A stretch of 64,000 nt of DNA from Aquilaria yunnanensis (GCA_039654915.1 CM077594.1:89170893-89234892), one strand, 5' to 3'; numbered from the stretch's first letter, positions 11,760 through 23,360 are shown. Program-made: numbers and translations. Notes: generated by a model from the letters alone, not told the origin.

Positions 11760-13105
11760 TGTTGGGAATCCGAACGAGTTTCACGCTATTAAATTAGCGT
11801 ACACCAGGATCGGATTGCAGAAATAATCACACGGGTACCTTGTTTTCGAAATTCCACAAATGCAGAATTCTCCAAGCTTAACACGCTCGAATTCCTTCTC
11901 TTCCGGTTGCACTATATGAGTGTTTGTGCTATTATTGTTTCTTTGTGTCTGTTTCCATAATCCATCACTTTTCTATAATACACAACCACTCTTTTTATAG
12001 GCAAAAAATACAATAGCTTCTCTCAGAAGCTAAAGTACAACTTCTCTTAGAAGTCAAGTACATAGCTTCTCTCAGAAGCTAAAACACAACTTCTTTCAGA
12101 AGTTAAGTACATAGCTTCTCTCAAAAGCTAAAGTACAACTTCTCTTAGAAGTTAAACCGGGTAGAGTTCAGAATGTGGCGTGGGACCCTTGGGATCTCTT
12201 AATCCTGTCAAATTAGTCCCAACTAATTTATTGTTTACAAGTCAGTACAACATTTTGTACGACCTTGTAAAATCTCCCAGGATTTCAGAGACAATTCACA
12301 AGTACCCATTTTATTCTATTCCGTTCACCGTCCAATATTGTTGCACATAATCCGGACTAGACCAACCACATCCAAGTCGTGGTACTGTCAATTCGGAATT
12401 AAATATGTGCACGTCTCTTTAAGTTTATTCGGACTCTAAACGATTTAGAAAAACATTTATAAAATCTATATATACCATATATATAATTTTATATATAGAA
12501 AATAATATTTCCAAAACAATATTTTTTCTAAATCGACCACGTGGATTTCTTAATCCGAAAAACCAAGAGACATACTCCACAATATTCACTCTTATTTCAA
12601 GAGCGGTGAATTCTTTGTTGAATAATCATGAACTTAACATGTTACATTTATGTGATCCAACATGTCCAAGTATATCCTATATTAGGCATCATTGGTTGAC
12701 ATATCAAAATCACATAAAGTATACATTTAAATTCATATTATTCTCAAGTCTACGAAATAAATAACATTTACTCTTTCTCAACAGTTGAAGGTCTAAGAGT
12801 AATTGATTTGGTCTTGTTCAAATATTTATCTCCATAAATATCCACATACACATTAGGAATCAATATTCCAGTGATTGAGACAAATCACTCTATCTCATAT
12901 AGTAATGTCATATGTGCAATCTTTTATGAGTAATCAACCCATGTATATACTCATAGATTGTGAACACCTTTAAAAGAACTACAAAGATGAATTAAGTCTC
13001 ATGTAGCATGATCTCCATCATCCATCAATTCATATATAATATAGTTCTTATGGGTTTATCACAATAGGAGATAAGTTGGCTTTGATGAGCACAACAAATC
13101 TTTCA
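11760..13105 (-). repeat. 3' LTR of the copia element
   Basis: Left-hand LTR, downstream in element orientation, with TG...CA termini. A TATAAAAAG sequence on the minus strand (about 11990-11999) is the likely U3 promoter, and a run of six hairpins (12015-12153) lies just upstream of it. It matches the right-hand LTR end to end apart from about 15 substitutions. Confidence 0.95.
12015..12153. repeat. Three 49-bp repeats (six hairpins) in LTR U3, left copy
   Basis: Six 17-base palindromic units start at 12015, 12039, 12064, 12088, 12113 and 12137, an alternating 24/25-base step. Odd units have arms AGCTTCT/AGAAGCT, with one worn in unit 5. Even units have arms AACTTCT/AGAAGTT, with unit 2 ending AAGTC. 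The G:C pair at the second position becomes A:T with both arms changed together. The array lies just upstream of the TATA box in element orientation. This is where copia elements such as Tnt1 and Tto1 carry repeated enhancer boxes, so an enhancer role is inferred. Confidence 0.85.
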
Positions 13106-13119
13106 ATCTCCCACTTGCG
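13106..13119 (-). promoter_or_regulatory. Polypurine tract of the copia element
   Basis: On the minus strand the bases abutting the 3' LTR read GCAAGTGGGAGAT, the purine-rich plus-strand primer expected immediately before a copia 3' LTR. It starts two bases beyond the stop codon of the RNase H frame. Confidence 0.85.
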
Positions 13120-13121
13120 AT

Positions 13122-13667
13122 TCAAAGCCAATCAGCAACTATTCTAAGACCCATTTCTTTTACATGTTTCTCAAAAACCTTTTGAGACAACGATTTAGTC
13201 AGTGGGTCTGCCACGTTCTCCGCTGAAGCAATCTTTATGATGCTTACATCTCCTCTTTTGACAATTTCTCTTATCAAGTGAAATTTCCTCTGTACGTGCT
13301 TTATGCGTTGATGAGCGCGGGGCTCTTTGACTTGAGCAACAGCCCCAGTGTTATCACAGTACAGAGTGATCGGAGATTCTATGTTTGGAACAACTCCAAG
13401 TTCCTGAATGAACTTCTTGATCCAAACAGCCTCTTTTGCTGCTTCAGAAGCGGCAATGTATTCAGCCTCAGTTGTAGAGTCAGCCACAGTACTTTGCTTG
13501 AAGCTCCTCCAACTGAAAGCCCCACCATTTAGTCCATAAATGAATCCAGAATTCGATTTACCATCATCTGGATCAGATTGGAAGTCAGAATCAACATATC
13601 CTTTTACTTTCAATGAACCACCACCATAAACTAAGCAATAATGCTTTGTCCTGTTAAGATATTTCAA
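13122..13667 (-). pseudogene. copia pol, RNase H domain (separate frame)
   Basis: A 181-codon frame carrying the C-terminal end of the copia polyprotein. It opens KYLNRTKHYCLVYGGG, then VDSDFQSDPDDGKSNSGFIY, ADSTTEAEYIAASEAAKEA, LYCDNTGA and KHVQRKFHLIRE, and finishes DPLTKSL...GLRIVADWL. These are the standard RNase H landmarks, including the D, E and D acidic residues. It is out of frame with the reverse-transcriptase part immediately upstream. The methionine at 13667 is internal to the ancestral protein, not a true start. The stop lies against the polypurine tract, so the C-terminus is complete. Confidence 0.9.
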
Positions 13668-14434
13668 AATATGCTTAACAGCGGTCCAATGACCTTCCCA
13701 AGGTTGGATTGGTACCTACTTACAACACTCACTGCTTGTGCTATATCGGGCCTAGTACACAACATTGCATACATGATACTGCCAACAACAGAAGCATAAG
13801 GGCAGCGTTTCATTTTATCTAATTCCTCATCAGTCTTAGGAGACATCTTTTCAGAAAGGATGATTCCATGTCGAGAAGGCACGAAGCCTTTCTTGGAATC
13901 TTGCATGTTGTACTTAGCCACGATCTTATCAATGTAAGTAGATTGAGATAACCCCAACAATCTTCGGCTTCTATCTCTATAGAGCTTAAGACCAAGGACA
14001 TATGATGCCTCACCCAAATCCTTCATAGAAAAATGAGTGGACAACCATAGCTTCACTGCTGATAACATTTCTACAGCATTCCCAATGAGTAGAATGTCAT
14101 CAACATATAGGACAAGGAATGTGATAGCACTCCCTTGTGTCTTCTTATAGACACAAGCTTCATCCGGATTTTGTGAGAAGCCAAATTGTTTAATTGTCTC
14201 ATCAAAACGGATGTTCCAACTTCTGGAAGCCTGTTTAAGTCCATAAATGGACCTATTCAGCTTACATACTGACTGTTCCTCCCCACTAGATACAAATCCT
14301 GCAGGTTGGTTCATATAGATATCTTCATCAAGATACCCATTCAAGAAGGCAGTTTTTACATCCATCTGCCATATCTCGTAGTCATAGTATGCAGCTACGG
14401 CTAACAGAATTCTGATGGATTTAAGCATGACCAC
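13664..14434 (-). pseudogene. copia pol, reverse transcriptase domain (separate frame)
   Basis: A 256-codon frame with the copia RT core: WQMDVKTAFLNGYLDEDIYM, QPAGFVSSGEEQSVCKLNRS, IYGLKQASRSWN and the catalytic LYVDDILLIG around 14095-14125, then MKDLGEASYVLGL. The frame really begins a little upstream of the methionine at 14434, with [12 protein letters not shown] read up to about 14460. There it no longer connects to the gag-integrase frame: the text after VAK jumps to GIDYEE, so a short stretch is missing and the frame is shifted. At the other end (about 13690) a further shift separates it from the RNase H part. YVDD itself is intact. Confidence 0.92.
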
Positions 14435-14456
14435 TGGCGAAAAGGTTTCCTCATAA

Positions 14457-17039
14457 TCAATTCCTCTTTGCCACTAATCTTGCTTTAAAGGTTTCCACCT
14501 TTCCATCAAGTCCTCGTTTTCTCTTATAAATCCATTTACAACCAATAGTCTTAATATTGATTGGTGGATCTACAAAAGTCCAGACCTGATTCTTATGCAT
14601 AAAATCCATTTCTGAATTCATAGCATCAATCCATCTATCTCTGTCAATATCCTTCATTGCCTCCTCATATGTTCTAGGATCTTGTTCGCAATCTTCTGAA
14701 ATCATCATGAATGATTCATTCAAAAGTGTCAACCTTTGAGGCGGACGAATAATCCTTGAACTTTTTCGAATATGCTCTAAAGGAATATTAACTCGAGTAC
14801 TATCATTAGAAGCAGTACTATCAAATGTTTCAGATAACTCTTGTAAGATAATCCCATTATCTTTCCTAGAGTCAACCACAAAATCTTCTTCCAAGAAAAC
14901 CGCATCTCTACCAATGAACACCTTTTGTTCATTTGGATTATAGAAATAATAACCCATAGTGTCTTTTGGGTATCCTACAAATAGGCATCTTTCTGTTCTA
15001 GATTCCAACTTTGTAAATTTTTGCTTCCTAACATGTGCAGGACAACCCCAAAATTTCAAGTGTCTCACACTCGGTCTTTTGTTAGTCCATAACTCGTATG
15101 GAGTTTTTAGGACCGATTTAGTTGGAACTCTATTCAACAGATAGACAGCGGTCTCTAACGCATATCCCCAAAAAGACACTGGCAGATCGGCCATGTTTAT
15201 CATTGAGCGCATCATATCCAATAAGGTACGATTTCTTCTCTCAGAAACACCATTGAGTTGTGGTGTTCCCGGTGGTGTCAATTGTGAGAGAATTCCATTA
15301 TCTTTAAGATAACCTCTGAACTCATCGGAGAGGTACTCGCCTCCTCTATCGGAGCGAAGGCACTTGATACTTCTACCTTTTTGTTTCTCAACTTCATTTC
15401 GAAATTCTTTGAACTTTTCAAAGGCTTCCGATTTATGATGTAACAAGTAGATGTACCCGTATCTAGAAAAGTCATCAGTGAAAGTGATGAAATAATAGAT
15501 ACCACCTCTTCCCATGTGGTTCATAGGTCCACATACATCAGTATGTATGAGATCTAATACATTTGAGCTTCTTTCACCTTTTCCAGAAAAAGGTAATCTG
15601 GTCATCTTTCCTTGAACGCAAGATTCACAGGTTGGATAAGTTTCTAATGTCAAGAAACTCAAAGGACCATCCTTAACCAACCTTTCAATTCTTTTGGTGT
15701 TAATATGACCAAGTCTCAAATGCCAAAGATAAGTGGTAACTATCTCTTCCCTTTTTCGCTTTGTTGAACCATTTCCATCACATGGTTCAGATTCAACATT
15801 CATGCTGCTTTCATGAAGGGTATGCAAGAAATAAAGACTATCATTTTTTAAACCACTTGCCACAAATTTGTTACGAAATCTAATCGTAACTTTACTACGA
15901 AATAGGAATGAATATCCCATATCATCCAATTTCGAAACAGAAATCAAATTTCTCCTAACTTGCGGCACATAAAGACAATCTTTCAAATAAAGAGTGGTTC
16001 CATCTAAAAGAACTAATTTAAAAATTCCTAAAGATATGGCTGCAACTCTTGCATCTGATCCCATCAACAATGAGATCTCTCCTTCACTCAGCCTTATTGT
16101 TTCCTGGAACCCCTGCCATGTGTTACACACATAAGTGGTTGCCCCGGAATCAAGACACCAGGAATTCGTAATTCCATGCATTAAGTTTGTCTCAATGATA
16201 AAGACAGAAGACTTACCATCTGATGGCTTCTTGTTCACTGTAGCGAGGTAATGTTTACAATTACGCTTCCAGTGACCTTTCTTGCCACAGAAATGACATT
16301 CATCTCTGGACTTGTCCTTCGCCTTCCTTTTAGGCTCATTCCTAACTTGAAGAGGGTTCTTACCCTTGTTCTTTTTATTGTTCTTGCGCCTGGTCGTGGA
16401 GGACTGTCCTTCCATGACCATGATGGGCTTATCCTTCTTAAGCAACTCTTCCGCTCTTTGCAACATATTGCGCAGTTCAGGAAGTGTCACTACCTTGTCA
16501 TTCATATGAAAGTTCAAAACAAAGTTATTGAATGACTTAGGCAACGAGCACAAGATAATGTCTATCTTGGTCGTATGGTCCATCTCAGCGCCAAGGGAAT
16601 CCAACACATTGATATACCCAATCATGGTCATCACATGATCATGAATAGGTGTTCCCTCAACCATTTTGGTGGACATAAGCCCTTGCATGGCATTCATCCT
16701 AGCAAAACGGTTCTGCATCTCAAACATCTCTTTTAGGCTATTCATAATTTCCTTAGCAGTTGGCATCTTTTCATACTGCTGCTGAAGCCTATTCTCGAGA
16801 GATGCCAAGATATAGCACTTAGCCAAGGAATCATGCTCATGCCAAACATCATATGCTTTCTTTTCCTCTTTATGATCATCATCAAGAGGGGGAAGTATAG
16901 GTGGCAACTCGTTCAAAACATGTGCCAACTTCCCTGCAGTGAGCGCAATGTCAAGGTTTCTCTTCCAATCACAATAGTTTGCCCCATTAAGGCGGTTCTC
17001 TTCCAGATTCTTAGCAAACTGAGGACTAATGTTGTTCAT
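14457..17039 (-). pseudogene. copia gag, protease and integrase region of the polyprotein
   Basis: An uninterrupted frame from MNNISPQF (ATG at 17037-17039; an upstream in-frame ATG at 17072 is less likely) to a stop at 14457. In order: a gag UBN2-type domain; a CCHC zinc knuckle [14 protein letters not shown] (about 16257-16304); protease [12 protein letters not shown] (about 16140-16160); GAG-pre-integrase WHLRLGH (about 15710-15730) with CESCVQGK; integrase core with [25 protein letters not shown] and [13 protein letters not shown] (about 15560-15220). The RT entry region CKWIYKRK...FKARLVAK follows, and reading then ends at the frameshift near 14460. Integrase before RT is diagnostic of Ty1-copia. 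All catalytic residues seen are intact, so gag-protease-integrase could still be translated. Confidence 0.93.
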
Positions 17040-17072
17040 GATTCTATAAAAGAACACACAAACAAAATACAT

Positions 17073-18928
17073 AAGGCATAGCGGAGAAAATCAATATTTT
17101 CTTTAAATGTATCATATACAAGAAAGTACTAATTGCATTCAAAGTCACCCTCATGACCATATCATATCACATATGAGCAATTAGAAAAACAAGAACTTCA
17201 TTTAATTGCAAGACTACTCCTTTTGGCATTAATCTAACAATAATGAAGCAAATATCATGCTATATTTATCTTATAACATTTATAAGATTCTAGTTTTTTA
17301 ATTTTGGCTTCTAAAGACAATATACCCGCCATCCATTTTAGATCGGCATATCTCTTTAGTCAAGTGTACACCCATTATCTAGATGTATTATATTGCTGTG
17401 AGAAACTAAATCATTTTAATTAAGCCCCCACTTGGCTATAACACATCCATTATCACCATAAAGTAAATCAATAAGCACAAATTATCATCAACCTAGTCAT
17501 CTCCTTTTGGTATCAAACTAAGCCAACAATATCCATACTTATTATTTACGACAATGGAAAGCCTTTAGAAAATTAATCTTCTAAAGATATAATTTTCTAT
17601 CTCTCACACTTGATATTTAAATACTGAGGGAATTTATTTTTTATTTTGAACAATTCAAAAACATAAATTAATTTTCTCAATTATCACCATAACTGTAAAA
17701 TATATTGCAACACTTGCATAAGCATGCATAATAATTCTCAACAATAAATTCAAGCAATTATCATGCATTCATCCATATTTGCAAAATTTCAATAAATGAA
17801 ATAACCATGCAAATAAGCTCCCACTGAATAAAGCATCCAATTATTCAGAAATAAAACATTCCATAAAAATAAATATTCAAAATATTTAATTTCTGAAATT
17901 AATAAATAAATTGGGAACTTGGAATAAATCAAGAAAACCATTTCACTTAAAAGAAATATGCATTTGGGCCATGTAAACGAAATTTAAAAAACTGGCCCAT
18001 TTGGGCCTTTTTCTACAGGCCCGAAATTTTTTTTTTATTGGTCTGCTGGACTTGTTCCAGCTATTGGGCCTCCCTAATTCGTGGCTTGGTGGACTTAGCC
18101 CAGACAATTGGGCTAGTTTTCCTGGCGGCCCACCAGCCCCTTCTCTCTCCCTTGCTCATCGCGTCGCAGCAGCCAGGCAGCAGCAGGAGCTCCCCTTCGC
18201 CGGCGAGCCGTCGCGTCTCCAGCAGAGTTCCAGACGCCGTCGGCTGGGGCGGCACTGCCACCCAAGGGACCGGCAGCCCTTCAGGCCTCAACCCCCAAGG
18301 CCGACAGCCGCCGTCGGTGGCGTCTCCTGAAACTCGACCTCCGTTCTCAAATCGCGACTGTCCAATTTTTCCGGCGAAGTGAAACGCCATCAAATGGCAA
18401 CAAAATTACATGGGTTTTGTTCCCCAAAGGCCGCTGATCACAATGGAACAATTCCCTTTCATCAATTTCGCACACACAACACTTAATTTCGAAAATTAGT
18501 GTTAGGGTTCTTGAACTTTTCATAAACCCAGATTCGAAACGAATCAAAATTCAAACCAGTTGAAGCAAAATCAAGCCTCCAAACCATGGGGCTATTAACC
18601 TTCGGCCTTGATGCTACGAAACTGAGCCATCCGCCAGTGACTTTCACGGACGGTGGTGGCCGGGGAGCGTCGGGATCAAATCGGGCAATTTTGGTTAGTT
18701 CCAAAAACTCAACCAGATCTTCTTTTCTCAAAAACCAGAGTTGTTTCGGTGTATTCTTGTTCTCAACAAAAATCTAGTAACATCGAAACAACAAGATCAT
18801 TCAAAACAAGCAAGGACTCAGATCCGTGTGGTTTTGTGTGTTTGTGTTCATCACATGAGCAGTACATGAAAATCAAGAAAATAAATTCGTGAAAAACACA
18901 CAAAAGATTATTCCATAATAAAAAACAT
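17073..18928 (-). other. 5' leader of the copia element
   Basis: This is the 1.85-kb untranslated stretch between the primer site and gag. The gag-proximal kilobase is AT-rich. The part at about 18000-18700 is GC-rich and includes proline/arginine-rich short frames on both strands, none of which resembles a known protein. Such long leaders are common in plant copia elements and may hold packaging signals, but nothing specific is visible here. Confidence 0.7.
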
Positions 18929-18940
18929 GCTCTGATACCA
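18929..18940 (-). promoter_or_regulatory. Primer-binding site of the copia element
   Basis: GCTCTGATACCA on the plus strand is TGGTATCAGAGC in element orientation, the complement of the initiator methionine tRNA 3' end used by most plant copia elements. It lies one base inside the 5' LTR (18942). Confidence 0.95.
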
Positions 18941-18941
18941 C

Positions 18942-20287
18942 TGTTGGGAATACGAACGAGTTTCACGCTATTAAATTAGCGTACACCAGGATCGGATTGC
19001 AGAAATAATCACACGGGTACCTTGTTTTTGAAATTCCACAAATGCAGAATTCTCCAAGCTTAACACGCTCGAATTCCTTCTCTTTCGGTTGTACTATATG
19101 AGTGTTTGTGCTATTATTATTTCTTTGTTTCTGTTTCCATAATCCATCACTTTTCTATAATACACAACCACTCTTTTTATAGGCAAAAAATACAATAGCT
19201 TCTCTCAGAAGCTAAAGTACAACTTCTCTTAGAAGTCAAGTACATAGCTTCTCTCAGAAGCTAAAACACAACTTCTTTCAGAAGTTAAGTACATAGCTTC
19301 TCTCAAAAGCTAAAGTACAACTTCTCTTAGAAGTTAAACCGGGTAGAGTTCAGAATGTGGCGTGGGACCCTTGGGATCTCTTAATCCTGTCAAATTAGTC
19401 CCAACTAATTTATTGTTTACAAGTCAGTACAACATTTTGTACGACCTTGTAAAATCTCCCAGGATTTCAGAGACAATTCACAAGTACCCATTTTATTCTA
19501 TTCCGTTCACCGTCCAATATTGTTGCACATAATCCGGACTAGACCAACCACATCCAAGTCGTGGTACTGTCAATTCGGAATTAAATATGTGCACGTCTCT
19601 TTAAGTTTATTCGGACTCTAAACGATTTAGAAAAACATTTATAAAATCTATATATACCATATATATAATTTTATATATAGAAAATAATATTTCCAAAACA
19701 ATATTTTTTCTAAATCGACCATGTGGATTTCTTAATCCGAAAAACCAAGAGACATACTCCACAATATTCACTCTTATTTCAAGAGCAGTGAATTCTTTGT
19801 TGAATAATCATGAACTTAACATGTTACATTTATGTGATCCAACATGTCCAAGTATATCCTATATTAGGCATCATTGATTGACATATCAAAATCACATAAA
19901 GTATACATTTAAATTCATATTATTCTCAAGTCTACGAAATAAATAACATTTACTCTTTCTCAACAGTTGAAGCTCTAAGAGTAATTGATTTGGTTCTGTT
20001 CAAATATTTATCTCCATAAATATCCACATACACATTAGGAATCAATATTCCAGTGATTGAGACAAATCACTCTATCTCATATAGTAATGTCATATGTGCA
20101 ATCTTTTATGAGTAATCAACCCATGTATATACTCATAGATTGTGAACACCTTTTAAAGAACTACAAAGATGAATTAAGTCTCATGTGGCATGATCTCCAT
20201 CATCCATCAATTCATATATAATATAGTTCTTATGGGTTTATCACAATAGGAGATAAGTTGGCTTTGATGAGCATAACAAATCTTTCA
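18942..20287 (-). repeat. 5' LTR of the copia element
   Basis: Right-hand LTR, upstream in element orientation, carrying the promoter that would drive the element. TATAAAAAG on the minus strand lies at about 19173-19182. The same six-hairpin array as in the other LTR occupies 19197-19335. Confidence 0.95.
19197..19335. repeat. Three 49-bp repeats (six hairpins) in LTR U3, right copy
   Basis: Exact counterpart of 12015-12153, offset by 7182 bases, with the same six alternating AGCTTCT/AGAAGCT and AACTTCT/AGAAGTT units and no differences between the two copies by eye. It lies from about 15 to 160 bases upstream of the TATA box in transcription direction. Confidence 0.85.
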
Positions 20288-21488
20288 CCACCCTTGGTGG
20301 TTTTGGTGCAAACGTGCTCCCTCCTCAACTAAATGGAAAATGCATCAAGGTGGAAGACCATCATGTGGGACTCAGACGATACTAACCCAATTACGAGTGG
20401 CAATTATGTTGAAAATGCAAGGATAACAAGAAAGAAAGGTTAAATGAAGGAAATGAGGTGCGATATTGTTTAAAATCATGGGTTGCCAGTCTTGATTGGT
20501 AAACCAAAACAAGTAGCAGGGCAGGTTAAGTAATAGAAAAAATGACATATACAAATGGTAAGGGACTAGTTGAGCATTAAAGAAGTTTTTTTTTTTTTTT
20601 TGTTATTTTATAACTTTAAAAATTAGGAAAAAAAACTAATGATGTGGCAATTCATCATCATTAATTTGAAAATAAAATTGAAACCATTTGATTATGCAAT
20701 TAAAATTTAAATTGCAACTATGAAGAAAAAATATAATTTTCTTCTAGTAAATATTACTTGTAGATACAGGGGATTAAGCTTTTAGTTATATAGTGATAAG
20801 TTAATAATATTTCAAAAGGAAAAATATTATCCTTATAAATATCTCTAGCTTGATGAAAATTTTATATAAAAAATTTAAGCACCAAATTACTTTTATTTGA
20901 AAGGAATAATTTATAATCAAGTCATATTATTGACTTTTTGCCAAAAATATTTCTTGTATTATTCGGTCTTCAGTAAAGTAACATCTTTAGAAGAAAAGGA
21001 TAAAGTCTTCAATCTCCAGCAATGGGGGATATTTTAATTTTTGAAAAAAAAAATTGAGAGAAGCATGTATAAAAAATAAATGAATTAAGCAAAAGTGGAG
21101 CAAATAAAATAGGGATTTTTTTTCTTTAAAAATAGATTATTTAAAAAATAAATGAAATTGAGTTACTTTATAATATATAAATTTTTTAAAATTATTGAAT
21201 ATAATTTTTTTGAATTATCATTCAATTATTCAATTATGTAGTTAGCTTTTTAATGAAATTTATTAATTCATAAATTAGGTGGGAGTGAAAGTTTCTAAAT
21301 GGTGTGGTGCTTTTGCTAAAACATTGAAAGTTTATGACTATGGTTGAGTTTTCCTTGGTAGCCAAGGGACTAAGTTGCATCATTTCAAAAATTTAAAGAA
21401 TTAAGTCACACTAAGTCAAATTTAAGGGACCCTTGACACTGAGTTGTCAAGGGTGAAAGATCGATGGTGCATTTAGGCCAAAAGTTAA

Positions 21489-22350
21489 AAGGGCCAAGTT
21501 TTGCAACATAAAATGAGTAATTAATAAAAAGGTAATTATATTATTTAATTTGTAAGGATATTTGTGTAAAAAATTTCTTAATATTTTTACAATTTTTCAT
21601 TTTTTGTAATACAAATCATTTAACACATAATCTTCAAAAAGGCATAGTATTTTCTAATATTAAATGTACCAAAAAATTAACATTATTAGTCACTATATGT
21701 ATTAGTATTAAACACTAAAATTATCAATATCATATATCATAACTACAAATATTAGACATCACCTTCCCCAGTATAACTATTTCTTGTTCCATATAATGCA
21801 CTCAATAGCACATCTTTGACACCATTTTAGATAGAAGTAGGTATCAATTGTCCAAATTTAGACATAAGAAGCTACCCCACAAAAGTGTTATTTATACCAT
21901 ACATGAACTAAGAAACAAACATAATAAACCAAAACATAAACATACACAACAAAATAGAACAAGACATTTATAGACTAGAAGTAAATACCATGATTTATTT
22001 AATAAACATTTACAGACTAAACGTAGAAACATAACGACTAGAAATATCCATCTATCAACTAAAAACAAACACATACATACATCAAAGTAGACACCGGATT
22101 TGAAATCTATTAGTTATCAATTACGACATATCAATAATATAGAATACTAATTTGAATAATTAGAACATTTATTATCTTCTTTTACATAATACATGATCAA
22201 GAGGGAAAAAAATGCGAATAAAGTTGTTTTAGGTATCTGATATAATTAATTTCACAATGTTGAGTTATGAGTTTGTAGTGTCCAATTCTACATATGAGAT
22301 GTCTAGCTCTTGGTCATGGACAAGTTCTTGGGAGTGGGTAACTGATTGTT
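21489..22350. other. AT-rich intergenic DNA
   Basis: No gene, repeat array or element end could be defined here. Composition is strongly AT-rich with scattered short runs. Confidence 0.4.
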
Positions 22351-22359
22351 GTTATTTGG

Positions 22360-22715
22360 TGGTGGTAGTATTAGCTATAGTTATGGTATAGGCTGGCTCC
22401 TACTTCTACAAGAAAACTTCATAATCCATGAGCATGTCATGGAGCTCCTTAAAAAATGGGAGTCGGATGAGACTTTATTGCAGTCGCAATCTCTCAAAAT
22501 TTACTACCAATCCCATGGAGAATATGAATAGTGAGATCATCATCAGAGACTGCAACACCTATCGTTGCAAGGTCATTGGCTACACTTCTGATGGGTTGAA
22601 TATATCCATACATGGTGCGATTGGCTCTAGGTACTGTGAGACACTCCTTTAGGGACATAATTTTACAACGAGACTTGTTGGCAAGGTTATTTTTAAGTGT
22701 CTTTCCATGCTTCAA
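22360..22715 (-). pseudogene. Relic of a copia gag (UBN2-type domain)
   Basis: Minus-strand translation gives SLKECLTVPRANRTMYGYIQ, then PIRSVANDLATIGVAVSDDD, LTIHILHGIGSKF, a stop, EIATAIKSHPTPIF, a frame change, and ELHDMLMDYEVFL. This order (helix, I..IADEL..G.PV.D.DL, L.GLG.EF.EI, ELHD.L.D.E..L) is that of the gag UBN2 domain of plant copia elements. The stop after GIGSKF and the shift mark it as dead. A primer-site-like sequence upstream supports the assignment. It is a different family from the intact copia element further left. Confidence 0.75.
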
Positions 22716-22967
22716 ATGATGATTTTGCAGCGGTAAAAAGAAGAATTATTCATTCAATTATCGAAGCGAAGAAGAAAAATCTACTAAATTGATAATAATA
22801 GGAACTTTTACTACCATTGCTAGTATGGAAAGGGATCAGAAGAAGAAAAAGACAAGAAGTAGGCCACACAAGAAAAAAAAAAAATGGAAAGAATGGGCTG
22901 CGACACAAAAAAAAAAAAATAGGGTTTCTTGTAAAAGAATAGCAAGAAAGATAGAGGAATCAAATTT

Positions 22968-22979
22968 GCTTTGATACCA
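22968..22979 (-). promoter_or_regulatory. Primer-binding-site relic of the decayed copia element
   Basis: GCTTTGATACCA reads TGGTATCAAAGC on the minus strand, an initiator-Met-tRNA-type site, about 250 bases upstream of the gag relic in element orientation. The adjoining sequence from 22980 (TGTAGAGATTTGAG...) would then be the end of the 5' LTR. It holds a CTATATAA box on the minus strand near 23027-23034. The outer LTR end could not be located. Confidence 0.7.
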
Positions 22980-23360
22980 TGTAGAGATTTGAGAAGAACA
23001 TGATTTATTTGCAATAGTTGCTGTCATTATATAGGTAGTGGTAGTCACATGAAAACCTGATATTTTAGAATACAATTACTTGGATAGCAAGGTACAGAAA
23101 TAAACAAGCATAAATAATTAAAATAATTAGAGTATTAATTTATCCTTTCTCTGTATTAATATGTAGTGTACAAATCTATGCATCCAATGTTCATTTCCAT
23201 GTATAAGATATCTAATTTTGTATATAAGATATCCAATTATATTTACATTGTGTCTTGTTAAACTAAGAATGTTCCATGTTAAACATAGTATAAGAAATGT
23301 AACTGATTTAAATTCCAAAAAATGAAAAACCATAAAAATATTACATGATTCGTTCACATA
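22980..23360 (-). mobile_element. Probable 5' LTR remnant of the decayed copia element
   Basis: This stretch lies immediately beyond the primer site, starts with TG on the plus strand (CA at the element's LTR end) and holds a TATA-like box on the minus strand. The right limit is a guess, since no partner LTR is present in the window. The 3' half of the element is missing to the left of 22360. Confidence 0.4.

Larger units (their letters stand above)
11760..20287 (-). mobile_element. Ty1-copia LTR retrotransposon, near-complete, frameshifted
   Basis: Two direct 1346-bp LTRs (11760-13105 and 18942-20287) begin TGTTGGGAAT and end TCTTTCA. An initiator-Met-tRNA-type primer site lies by the right LTR and a purine tract by the left one, so the element reads right to left. 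The coding order gag, protease, integrase, reverse transcriptase, RNase H defines Ty1-copia. Flanking 5-mers are CCACA (11755-11759) and CCACC (20288-20292), one mismatch. The LTRs differ at about 15 positions by eye with no indels, roughly 1.1 per cent, so insertion was recent relative to the other elements here. Two frame breaks in pol (near 14455 and 13690) mean this copy cannot now make a full polyprotein. It sits inside the MULE-type element. Confidence 0.95.
10843..21479. mobile_element. Mutator-like (MULE-type) element with long TIRs, split by a copia insertion
   Basis: The left end (GGTTGAAATGCACCATTAATC...) and the reverse complement of the right end (GGCCTAAATGCACCATCGATC...) match imperfectly for about 300 bases, through ATG-CACC, TTAGTCC, CAAAAGCAC and TCAAAAAAATTATAT landmarks. 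The 9-mers next to the ends are AAAATGTAA (10834-10842) and AAAAGTTAA (21480-21488), identical at 7 of 9 positions, as an aged MULE 9-bp duplication would be. Without the 8.5-kb retrotransposon at 11760-20287 the element is about 2.1 kb. No transposase remains. Superfamily assignment is inferred from TIR length and duplication length. Confidence 0.65.

Noticed and set aside
12008..12153. Heat-shock elements in the LTR hairpins
   Set aside because: TTC and GAA triplets are separated by five bases, not the two needed for contiguous nTTCnnGAAn units.
18001..18393. Frames of 109-114 codons in GC-rich sequence
   Set aside because: Located in the copia 5' leader; both strands are open because of composition and no domain is visible.
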